Below, piece by piece: positions 23,410 to 34,700 of a stretch of 64,000 nucleotides of DNA; position 1 is the stretch's first letter; each line of letters starts with the position of its first letter. Source of the stretch: Telmatactis stephensoni (lineage: Eukaryota; Cnidaria; Anthozoa; Actiniaria; Isophelliidae); assembly GCA_029948255.1 (NCBI GenBank), contig JALIZF010001763.1:372001-436000 (forward strand), given 5' to 3'. The position numbers and the translations under genes are program-made. Below the pieces are notes generated by a model. The model worked only from the letters and a program-made list of their open reading frames with translations. It ran no database searches and had not been told where the DNA came from.

Positions 23410-24810
23410 TTAAAAGTTCTGGCCTAAAGTTGCTACAGTTGTCCCTGTTAATTCTGATGGATTTGACTGCACTACTGTTCTGAGGTAACGACAACTTTTG
23501 AGGGACTCCCACATTTCAGGTGTAACTTTTGCTCGTCTTCTAGCCGATGTATTCTGCCGTGCTGGGTTATAGCTACTACTTTGAGCCTTTCTTGAACTTC
23601 TTTTTCTTTTAACTAAGTTAGTTTTGATTCTTATGACACGACAAAGGACCGACCAGTTGACATTCCTTCGGAACCTTGTGGATTTGCCTCAGAAGATTCT
23701 CGTGGAACATCTGGAAGATTAACGCGTACGCTTGCATGAGCTTTTAGCTTGTGTTTAACCTTGTTCACGGATTGAGTTGCCGTAGCTTTTGTTGGAATAT
23801 TTTCAGAAATCTTCGGCCGCACATCGGAAAGACTAGATGAATTTACGATTTGTCGTCGTGTCCCTTTCGTAGCCTGATCGGTATGCGCCTTCTTTCGTTT
23901 CGTAACATTTGTGCGCGTCTTTTTAGGCTTGTTCTTCTTTACTAGTCGTTTCTCAGACGCTTCAACAGCCACATTTGTTTCCAAAGAATCATCCGGAACA
24001 CTTTTCGAGCATTTGATCCCAGGCAGACTGAAGGATTTTCTGGGCGTTTCATGTCGCTGTGTTTGTGAGAAGTTTTCAATTGCACTTTTTTCCTCGTTCC
24101 CAGTATTTTTGCTCAGGGAAAGTGATTGTAAATCTGCAAGTTCAATTTTTTTATCAATTTTCTTCAAAGGCAAATCTAAATTTGATTTCAGGATTTCAAC
24201 TGATCTTTCCAATTGTTTCGATGAATGAATTCTAGTGACAAATGTTCTTTCTGGTCCCTAACACAGAGGAACTGCAGTTCTTTTTTAGTATTTCATTGGA
24301 TTTTTCCACCGTGATCTTCTGTAAACTGTCATTTATCAGCGAGAGCTCAACGGAATTTTCCATTTTATCGTTGTTGTTCAAATAAGGCTTGTTGTTATTC
24401 CCAGCACTAAGAATTCTTTGTGCTTTCTTTTCTTTCACTTGATTTTCTGCCTTTGAAAATATCTTTGAATCTGATGACTTTCTCTTTGGTTCATGTGACG
24501 GCTTAGCATCTTGTTTTGGACCAACTTCAAGAATCCGAGGAAACTCGATCTTTTTCTGGCCTTTAGCTTTGATGGTCTTCCCAAGAAAAGTTTTCCCAAG
24601 AATTTTTTCCTGTCGATTGAGGAACTTGTTTTGTTGGAAGACCAGAAAAGAGCTTTCTTTTCGCCTTTGCTTTTCAAGAGTAGTTTTGTACTTTTCTAAT
24701 TCTTCTGTGTGACTAGCATTTTTCGTAGCTGTAGCAACCCGAACTCTTTCCCTTGATATGGGAACGTTGTCACAATAGCATTCCATGAATGGATTTTGAA
24801 GAATATTCAT
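23410..24810 (-). CDS. LKNCRYLR-family protein, subtype B, member 3 (two frame breaks; possible pseudogene)
   Basis: The start is probably the ATG at 24810 (MNILQNPFMECYCDN), unless an upstream exon exists. It has a charged coiled coil, EELEKYKTTLEKQRRKESSF and FQQNKFLNRQ, like the other subtype B proteins. The first frame stops at 24232. The next frame (GPERTFVTRIHSSKQLERS, then RPKISENIPTK and PDVPRESSEA) stops at 23631. A third frame, open from about 23640, runs through RRRAKVTPEMWES and LKSCRYLR (23479-23502) to a stop at 23410. No plausible intron joins the three segments, so two single-base changes are implied: either assembly errors or gene decay. It is highly basic (KKNKPKKTRTN). Function unknown. 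Confidence 0.6.
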
Positions 24811-26154
24811 AAAAACTAGAAGACCTTTTCCGACTGCCTTCACTACAATAAAACGAATCACTGAACTTGTTCTACAAAACTACTATCACCTTTTAGATGT
24901 TCTAGTTGTTTGTGAAAATAACAAACTTGATCTGTCACATCTCCGCGGTTACTAGAAATTATCTCATCATTATCACAAACATTGGTCGTTAAGCTAAAAC
25001 CGGAGAATTTGATTTCATATTAAGATATTTGTGATGACCAATTCGTAGGTTCCTACAACATATATACCTTACGAAAACGCCCGGTTGGGAGAATTTGCAA
25101 AGAAATCTATAAAGATACATAGTATACAAACTAAGTTCTCCACAAGTTAATGGTAGTACTAAACTTTTTTGTCTTGCATAGTTCACGTTGCAAGGTGTTG
25201 GATTGGTGTTGAAGATTAACAAAAATTTTCCGTTTTATAGAAATAAGAACAACGAAAAGGGTGGCATATCCTGCTTTTAATGAAGTGTTGTTTTGGTGTT
25301 TTGGGCGGGGAATTCTAATTAAAATATAATGGTTGGAACATCCGTCTAACACAAAAACAATTCAAAGTCTTCAAGACAATTAATTTCTATGTGAATGTCA
25401 AAAGGCCTCAATACTGCTTGAACTTTAAAATTTTTACTTCTTATATCAGCTAGGCACAGATACGAAAAAGTCGTTTGACGGTATTCACAAAACACAAATA
25501 GAGCTTTATAATCCTGTCATTATAGTTATAATCACATGATCTATTTGTGATCTACTAGTTCTCATCACTGCTTTTTAGACAGGAAATCCAAAGTCAGATT
25601 TTAGTCTCCATCTTTTATATTTTGCTTTGAAAAGATATGTACGATGTATGTGTCTCGTGTAATGACGGACAGTGAATAATATGCAGGTTTTCAGATCATA
25701 TACAATTATTTCAAAAAACGTTGTCACGCTTCAAAGCAACAAGCGTCAAGGCAAGCCCGAAATGAATGCTGGTTTTGTGTTGGTCATAATCGATAATGTG
25801 TATAACAAGGACTTGAAAATGTTCACATTTTGTAATTTGTTCAATAGAAACGAGTCTGATTTGAATACATTACAAACAAAACTAGCATTCATTTTGGTCT
25901 TAGCTTGATGCTTGTTGCTGTGAACCGAGACAATGTTTTTTGAAATAAGTGCATACTTTGAATCACAGTTCCTTGAATCATCCAGTTATCTTAGGCTGAC
26001 ATAGGGAGACATACATCCTGTACACAGAAAGCAAGTAGGCTAACAAAGTAAATAATACATAATACAAGAAAATACAGAACATTTTAGCTCAGGAGTGGCA
26101 AAAAGGCAAATCCTGATATTCATTTATGAACCTGAAAATGCTTTTGTTATAACA

Positions 26155-26420
26155 GGATAAAATGAATGGTTCTTAAGAAATAATCCTGGGTTATACAGCT
26201 GTAATAGATATATTAAAGATGATGATAATAACACACAAATCCAAAAAACAGAAAAATTCTGAGTTCCAGATGGGGACCAAACCCATCCACTCTAGAAATC
26301 AGCCGAAGGACATGGGTTTGGTCCCCATCTGGAACTCAGAATTTTTCAGTATGTTTTTCTTTCATGGGTTATCATCATAATCCTAGGTTAGAGATAATTG
26401 TCTTTCAAACAACTGGGCCC
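26155..26420. mobile_element. GGGCCC-type MITE split by a 183-bp insertion
   Basis: 26160-26193 and 26377-26420 match consecutive parts of the element at 20454-20562 in inverse orientation (ATGAATGGTT, AATCCTGGGTTA, AACAACTGGGCCC). The insertion is flanked by a 14-bp direct duplication, ATAATCCTGGGTTA (26180-26193) and ATAATCCTAGGTTA (26377-26390). Confidence 0.65.
26252..26346. repeat. 35-bp perfect inverted repeat with 25-nt loop
   Basis: Arms 26252-26286 and 26312-26346 are exact inverses (left arm starts AAAAATTCTGAGTTCCAG and ends GGGGACCAAACCCAT). It lies inside the 26194-26376 insertion and would form a very stable hairpin in RNA. Confidence 0.85.
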
Positions 26421-26946
26421 TAAAGGTCAATTTTGGGACTATTATTATGAAGATTCAAGATATTTCTAACAGACTTGAGCAAAAAATCAAATGGATGCAC
26501 AATATGTAGATATCATATTTTTAAATAATCTGAACTAAAAAAAATATTTAAACAAGTCAGTCAAATTTTGGCCCCTTTTATACATACAGTCAATTCTTAT
26601 CTAGTCTAACAGCTTTCTATCCCACGTTTACAGATACCAAGTTTTATAGATACATACAAAAAATTACATTACCAAACACATCAGTACAGAACTGTAAATA
26701 ACTTCCACTACTATCGACTCTTTGATATCAAAAACAGCAAATTACAGTCCCAAAGGTGTCTAGTACATAGGAATTCCAGAATGCTCATGCAAACGTTTTT
26801 GCCTAGTACATATGATAAGATTTGACTGAAATATCTCCCTATCATGGACACTCTATATAACAGAAATCAAAGGTCTAAATATAGTGAGATTGGACTGTAT
26901 AAACAGAAAATTCACACAGAAGATTGTTACATCATACAGTTCATGT

Positions 26947-29648
26947 TTAATAGTAGTACTGGAAGTATCCCTGGGAACCATATTCTGTAGCAGGCTTTTT
27001 ACGATTGTCATGTCTAGATCTGTCATCCCGTCTGTCTCCATACCTGTCACCATGACGATCACCATAGCGACCACCACTTTGTCTGCAAACAACAAAAATA
27101 TTATACATTTTTGTATAGACATTGCGGCACTGATATTTTTTTACCATTAGCAAACCGATTTCCAACCAGATGAAATGTAACCACCCCATGTATGCCAAAA
27201 GTATATTGACCACATGTACCTCAGGCAATAGAGCAGATTTTGTATGAGTGTGAAATGGACCTCACCGTGCCAGTGGCCGTGTCAGTGCCTGTGCTGTCTA
27301 TAAAATCATTCGAAATTCATGCCGTAACCTGTGCTGTGACTGTGTGGTGCTGTTTTCACAGTCATACGAAATCGACTCTAACCTGAACCACTGCACTGAT
27401 CCTTAATACAACTTTTAAAAGTCTGGTTTGAACCTCATCAAATACAAACAAATTTTTCACTAATGCATTAGGTTCATTTATTACTGGACACAGGCAAATT
27501 GATCAGCTGTGAAGTCCATTTTGGTGTGTTTAAAAAAAGAAAAGATAAACCAACTTTGATGATAACTATCCATAGTCTTGTCACAGACAAATGCCCTCCA
27601 ATTCAAAATCTTAATGAACCCTTGCTTGTGTTGTACTTTGTTGTAAACTATAATCAGTACAGCATTCATATCAATAATCAAGAGCTCTAGATTATTCCCT
27701 GGAGTGCCTGTGCTCTGACTTAATTCATAAATGCAGTCAATAATGTAACATCATCTTGTTTCTGTTGTTTTTGTTACCTTTCATTTCTCTGATATGGATG
27801 ATATCTGTCACCGTATCTCCCTTGACCTTGGCCATGACGATCTCTCCTGTCATCTCTACCTTGGTGTCCACGGCTGAACAGGAATAGAAAAACACAAATA
27901 TTTGAATGTTGCTATTCTTAGTAAAGCTACAAAAAGCTATTCGAACTAAAGAAGCTTTAAAATCTAGTTTAAATCAAATACTGTAACCAGAAGCATTTTC
28001 ATAACAGAATCGTAATCTAAGGTTCAAAATATTTTCATGTGTTGTAATGGTTCATACCAGATTGCAAACCACTTATAACTACAATTGCTATAATTTACAA
28101 TTAAAAGGCTTTCAACACTAGTGTGACCCAGGATTTGCAGAAGTACGGTAAGTTGTTGTTCTTGTTCAACCACCTCTGCTAAGGTAATCAACCAGTCTAC
28201 CTTAATTTATGAAGAGGATTCTCAACAGAAGCTGGCAATTATCAGAAATCTGCTGGTTGTGAAGACAAAGGTAGTTGTTGCCTGTTCTGGGATGACCACT
28301 TACCACTGTTTTCAATGAAACGCGACTACCTAGACATCAAAATTGTAGATAGCACTTTGCATTTTTAGAAGTACCTCAATATTCTTTACCTCTTAATAAA
28401 TGCAAATTTTAAGAGATACATCGATTGCTATCAATTGCAAAAATTTAAAAGATGCTTTTTTTGAATTTTGGAAGTTAGGAAAGGTTTATTTCAGTGGGTT
28501 TTGAGTCTTTCAAGAATGATTGACGGCTGTGTGACGCGTTTCATCGAAAACAGCGGTAAAAGGTTGCTGCTTAAAAGAGGTCTTCTTGTGTTTGAGTACT
28601 GTTTCTGTTCTCTCTTATCATAATAGACACTAATTAATAGACCCTTTGAAATAATGCCTAGTTTTGAGTCCACTAAACAATGGCATCATTTGGTGATTCT
28701 TTTATTTTACTGAGCCAGAGTGAGGGGAAGTGGCCAAAACTGTGCTTGATAAGAGTATCAAACATGCTCACGACACCCCCTTTTCAATTTTTTTGTAAAT
28801 TTGTGCACTTGCTATTTTATTCAAAAACTGTTTTTCTGTGTTTGATAGCCTTATAAAAACACTTAAGATGTTGGGAGAACACTCAAGAACTGTGAAAGCA
28901 CTCGCCTACAGCTTGTACTTCCACTGTGCTCTCGCATGTTTACCCAACATCATGCATGTTTTGATCAGGCTATCAAACACAGAAAACAGTTTTTTATTTC
29001 TTAAGAAAAGCTGTAACTACAGCTGTAACTTCCTTGCTTCCACAGGCAACTTGATTTTTTTGAAATAACCCCGGCTACCATTTCCCTCACCATGTTTAAA
29101 ATATGAAAACCAGTCCTCCATGTCACATGTCCTTTATTGACGGCATTCACTGCCAGCATTTGTCCCTCTTGTAGCCATCATGTTGGTGACTTCAAAAAAT
29201 TGTATTGTCTGTGCAAGCAAAAAATAGCTCAGGTAGCTGAGGCTTAAAAGGGCTATTATTTTCTCTTTTTCCTGATAACTAAAGACTACCATTGATGTTT
29301 TCCAAAGTAGCATTAACATTTAAAACTTACCTCTGTAGCAAATAAGATTAAGAGATCCACAAACATGTAAGCTTAATAAATCATTTGCGGAATCCGCAAC
29401 TTAGATTAATGAGCAGAAACGACTCCACGCTCACAATAATATTTTAAGCTTAAGTACCAATCAAATATGGATACACAAAACCAACATAAAACATACCTAT
29501 ATCCTGCATTTAGCCAGTCAGGAATACATGGCGGAGGGGCAGCTGTTTTATTAACTGTCTTCATATATTCTGGATCTTCTTCTGTGTATCTTTTAGCGAA
29601 TAACTCTTCGTACTCAGCGAGGATTTCGTCTGTTGATTGGGTCGCCAT
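26947..29648 (-). CDS. RAMAC: RAMAC: RNA cap guanine-N7 methyltransferase activating subunit
   Basis: Exons are 29648-29497, 27873-27778 and 27082-26947, about 127 codons. Phases agree (TAT AG|C, GAA AG|A) and all introns are GT-AG. The N-terminus YEELFAKRYTEEDPEY and APPPCIPDWLNAG match the RNMT-activating domain of human RAMAC (FEEMFASRFTENDKEY, then PPIVEEW). It is followed by an Arg/Gly/Asp-rich RNA-binding region (GRYGDRHGDRYGDRRDDRSR) and a Tyr-rich end (YFQYYY). In vertebrates the protein binds and activates RNMT, which methylates the mRNA cap in the nucleus. Length is close to the human protein (118 aa). The neighbour CDO1 is transcribed in the opposite direction. Confidence 0.92.
28824..28997. 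mobile_element. palindromic MITE in RAMAC intron 1
   Basis: Ends AAAACTGTTTTTCTGTGTTT and AACACAGAAAACAGTTTTTT are inverted. Inner words TTTGATAGCC and GGCTATCAAA, and GATGTTGGG and CCCAACATC, are also inverted. Confidence 0.7.
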
Positions 29649-31712
29649 GTTTGATCGTATTTCTGGCTGTAGTACACACGGTTCACCAAGTAAAACAAAA
29701 TGCTAAAATGCAGGTCTACTAAATCTTAGAAAGTATACTAAGTGTTGAGAAAGACGTGGATATATTAGATCATAAAAATGAAGGAGAAAAGTATAGAAAA
29801 CTCTAAGCGATTTCAAGTCTCTTTCTTCTCTCTTCCCGCGTGTCCAGACGTAAAGGCTTGGATGCGTAGCATTTATCCACAGGTCACCCAACAACTAGTC
29901 TCCTAAGCCCTAGCGTGACAACAAATGAATAATAGCCGTGCAAAAATGCTAGAATTTACAACGAAATGTATGGTTGTAGGGACATTGTATAGGGACATTT
30001 TGTCCCTACGACCATGCATTTCTTTGTAAAATCTAACATGTTTGAACTGCTGTATCTCTTTCAATGTATATCCGATTAACATCAAACCTCGGGATTATAT
30101 ACAGCTCGAAGTGCTCTTTCCGACTACATAAGTTTTGTGTTGCCATCATCAAAGTTTAAGGGACTCGTACCCAGTCTTCACGGTATGAAAGTGGCTAATG
30201 AATGAATGAATAGATGGATGGATGGAAGAATGGGTGAGTGAACGAATGAATGAAATTCAAACCCTAAGTTGTCATTTAGTGAACCAACCAACCACCCAGA
30301 GAAATGAATATAACAACTGAGGGTCGTGGGTTCGATAACAGCTGGGGGCTCGGATTTTTTCCGAGCATTTCAATCTATACACAGTTATTATATCAATTCA
30401 TTTCTCTATGTTATAATGAGCTTTTATCATGTAATTCCAAAAGTCACAGTACAGAAATATAATTACCATAGCTGGAAAGAGCACGTCAAAATTAGTAAAA
30501 CTGTGAAGTTTGAATGAAGTAACTTTCAAACTCACGAAGATATGAATTTTTCCAAAATCGAAATTTTGTATGAATACAGTTCGCTGGTAGGCAAGAGATG
30601 CCTACCAGCAAAGGTTTTCTTACAAATTCACACTTTTCAAAAATCCATATTCTCGCGAGTTTTGGATTTAATTCCTTCAAACTTCACTGTCTTCCTAATT
30701 TTAACATACTCTTTCCAGCTATGGTAATTCTTTTCCTGTTTTACAAATTTAAAAATGCCTGATAAAAGCTCATTGTCGTATTAAAAATTATGCAAATAGT
30801 GGTCCTTGTACACTCACAACTCTCTTTTAACCTTAATTGCTACCACTTTTAAACATGTTTTTTAACATGTTTATCTTGTTGGTTACCCTGTGAGCAGACA
30901 TTATTTGGCTGTGATCATGATTGCTCGCACGCAGTCTCGGTCTCTTGCTTATGCCCTCATGCCCTCTTGATGAAATACCATAAAAGAACAAACAAATATT
31001 CTGAGGCCAGAGTGTTACGTCAACAAGGTTTTTTTTCTTTTTCACTCTCCGTATCCATGGCTAAAACTAAAGTGGCTAAACTATTGTATTTTTAGTTAAC
31101 TACTGAATCAATGTCCTGTTGTCTAGACGTTACTGGATTGCATCAGTTAAGGTTAAAAGATTAAATCAAATCGAATTAATTTTTTCCCCGATTAGTTTTC
31201 AAATTTTGCAATACCGTACGCTTGCTGGCACGAGAGTAACAAATAATTTCTGTCAGCAGAGTAGAGCAATACCGATACTCGTTTATCTTGTTTATTCGTG
31301 TTTATACCAGAAGGCGTAGAGGAGGCGTTAACGAGTCCATGAAGAGAGAACATGCATGTAACGGCCGAAAATAATAATTTGCTTTGTTATCCATCGACAT
31401 CGTTATAACCAAATCTAAGAATTTTGAAATGTCAAATTAAATTTCCAAATAGTACTAGTATTTTCGTTAAAATTTGCTTGTTATTTTGTATGCTATTTGG
31501 TATCGACCGGCCCTTCATGAATAATTTAATTTTGATCAAAAGATGAATTCTCCTTAAGTAGTCGCTGAGGTAAGACGAAGGCGCAACCATTACCACTACG
31601 ACACATGTGATCCGAAGCCAGACACCGAGACAGTCAGTACTTTTACTTGGTTACAGCAGGTGCGAGTGTTTACAGCCAAAAATCGATTATTTTCTCCTGC
31701 TCTTTTTCCAAA
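29649..31712. other. divergent intergenic region RAMAC-CDO1
   Basis: No gene is seen. It contains a hairpin repeat (29945-30045, GGGACATTTTGTCCC centre), ATGA/ATGG simple repeats (30195-30255) and a palindromic element (30463-30727). Promoters of both flanking genes should lie at its ends; no clear core element was identified. Confidence 0.55.
30463..30727. mobile_element. 265-bp palindromic MITE
   Basis: Ends TTACCATAGCTGGAAAGAG and CTCTTTCCAGCTATGGTAA are inverted. At the centre CGCTGGTAGGCA and TGCCTACCAGC face each other around AGAGA. The arms are about 130 bp with moderate divergence. Confidence 0.8.
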
Positions 31713-34700
31713 ATGTCCTGCAAAAGAAGCATAAAAGTTCCCCAAACCATGGAAGAGCTTATCAGATGCCTTCATGAAATTTTCGAGGACGATCAAGTCA
31801 ACATTGAAGAAGTTCACGCCATCATGACTTCGTATGTGTCCAAAGAAGACGACTGGAAAAAATACGCGAATTACGATCCCTATCGGTGAGAAGAGTTTCC
31901 AGGAATTTGATCAATACTCCCTAGAATAATAGTTCTAAGAATTGTACTAATTGTGGTACGTTTGTTGCTTTAGCTACACGCGGAATTTGGTCGATGAAGG
32001 CAACGGAAAGTTCAACTTAATCGTGCTTTGTTGGGGAGAAGGCCAGGGCAGGTAACATTTTATTTAGAGTAAATAACGTTAAGGCTTGGATTTGGTAGAT
32101 TATATATTTTTGCAGTATCTTGTACATTTTGTCTTTTTTGTTCTTTTATTTTTTTCTGCGTATGATAGTTTTAAGTTAAGTTATAAATTAAGCTTTAATT
32201 GGGTAAATGCAGTCAAAACTGACTAATAATTCAGCTTATCATCAAAATGCCCCATAGCTACATGTAGATATATAAGCTTAAGACTTAAGAGTTTTTGAAA
32301 TGTTTGCTTATTTTTTTCGGAAGTTTGACATGTTTGAACGCTCTTTTTTGTTTTCTTTGAAAAATGTACAAAGTAGATTGTTGTTCAAATTTCAAGTGCA
32401 GTTTTTCTTTTTAATAGTTTTAATTAGTTCTCAGAATAGTTCTCATCGATTATACCAAAGTACATATATCTACGTGAATTAAGCTAGATAGTATCGTAGG
32501 AAGCATGATGCCGCCCTTTGCGATTGTCTGAAACAGCCCACTAATTCATTCCTTCTAGGAGCTGTTTTTATATGAGCCAGCCCGTTAAGTTAATTTCTTT
32601 TGATTTCTTTTCACAGCTGGGGGCCACAGAACAAAAGAATCAGCCCGCTTACCGGGCTGGCTCGCATCCATATAAACAACTCCCTGAAGATAAAACATTT
32701 CAATTCATTGTTCTATAACACTGAAAATGAAAAATTGAAAGGTTATAACCTCAATTCTCTTCATCACAGTTTTCATCAATTTTTGCATATATAATGCAGT
32801 CTATGTACAAGTATTTTTATTATTTTTTCATGGTTTGCTTATTTCTTTTGTGCTTCTTAGCTAGACCATGGGGTCAATGAATGTTGTTGAGGCTGGTTTT
32901 AATATTGAACCATTAATTGAACCCGGTTGGCTCAGTTGGTTGAGTGTCGGTCTTTCGTGCGGGAGGTCGGGGTTCAAATCCCGGCCGGACCAACACTCAG
33001 GGTCTTTAAATAATTGAGGAGAAGGTGCTGCCTTTGTAATTACAACTGCAAATGGTTAGATCTTCACGTCTTCTCGGATAAGGACGTTAAACCGTAGGCT
33101 CCGTCTCTCTAACACTTCACCACTTGCACCAGAGGGACGTTAAAGAACCCACACCACTATTCGGGGAGAGTAGGCCATGAAGTTGCCGGTGTGTGTGGTC
33201 TGTCCTATAACACTACAGGGCCCACAGTAATTGGCGAAAGCTGTTGTGGTGACCCTGCCTTCACTGGAAGGAATAAGCTTGTAAATAAATAAATAAATAA
33301 ATAAATAATTTGTATAATTAATTTGGTCATTATGAAACTGAGCTTTTAAGTGAAAATTGATACATATATTATTGTGCATGGATGTACATGTAGTCTCTCT
33401 CTTTTTTTGTCAATTATTGCTCTACATTATGCACCAGACAGTCGACATAATATTCAGTAGACAATCTAAGGGCTTAATATTAGCAGCTGTGTTTCTGTCA
33501 ATTTTTTAAGCAAGATGATATGTATCAGAAGGGTCATACAAGTTAGTGCTTATTATGATACTAAGTAATGTCTAAAGAACAGGGTCCGGTTGTACGAAGG
33601 GTGAATAGCACTATCCAGCGGATAAATCCTTATCCAGCAGATAAAATCTATACAAAATCTATACAGTGGATAACTCTTATCCGGTGGATAACTTTATCCA
33701 ACCTTCGTACAACCGGGCCCAGGAGGGCATATTATATCAGTGTATAAAGATCCAAACCAATGGTGAGGATTTTTAGACCTGATCATACAATCTCATACCC
33801 AAAGCCTGCATTCCTCTTGGCCAGCACCGAGAAATGGGAGACTCTGGGGAAACAGAATTTTCTGCAAATTTTGATTGGTTCTTGGGAAAACAATAATCAA
33901 ACTGGAAACAGATACACCAAAAGCTCTGATTGGTGGAACATGTAAACAATAACCAAGCACATTAAATAGAACATCATGTGAATTCATCCACGAAGACAAT
34001 TATAGGTCAAGATATTGAAATCAAATCAAGTATTTATCTTCACTGGTACACTACTGAAATGTTGTGTTCATAGCCTTGAATGATTCAAAGAAATTTGAAG
34101 AGAATTCAGTGAGTTGAAGTGTTTGAAATTGTAGTCCGTTTCGGGTCAATGATTTCAAATTTGAGTTTTAAAACAAAATGAGATCACACAAAGAATCTTG
34201 AGTTTGCAAGCTCCAAGATTAAATAGTTTTGCAGATTGGAAATTCTCAGAAGCCAGTATTTTGAAGGGTAGATTTTCTAGTTTTGAGAGTTTTTGTTGAG
34301 AATCGACAGCTATATTCTATTGCAAATAGATTGGTGTTGACTTCTGGCCTCTTGCTTAATGGGCATGTGCAGTCAGAGACAGGAACTCCAAAATCAGAGC
34401 TAAAAATTACGTTTCCCCAGAGTCATCTGCTCGGTCCCGCAGACCAAGAGCAATGCTGGCTCTGGGTTAATGAGATTGAACCTGATATAACACTCCCTCT
34501 CATTCTTTATATTACTAATCAAATCTCTAAAAAACATATTTGACCAGATTTTTATTTGGTCTGGTTTTGTTTGTTGTTGTTCAGCTGAACCGATTGAGTC
34601 TTAATTTTGGGCTCAGTATTTAATCAAGAAAATATGGTTGATCAGGTTATGATACATTGTTAATGTTATGTCCTTTCAGCTCCATTCATGATCACACCAA

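Larger units (their letters stand above)
24811..26946. other. intergenic region with a nested repeat
   Basis: No gene is supported. A GGGCCC-type MITE remnant (about 26155-26420) is interrupted by an insertion (26194-26376). The remainder is AT-rich without clear structure. Confidence 0.55.

Noticed and set aside
32917..32990. Possible tRNA gene
   Set aside because: A and B boxes are present, but the sequence continues into a 300-bp body and AAAT tail, so it is a SINE head.
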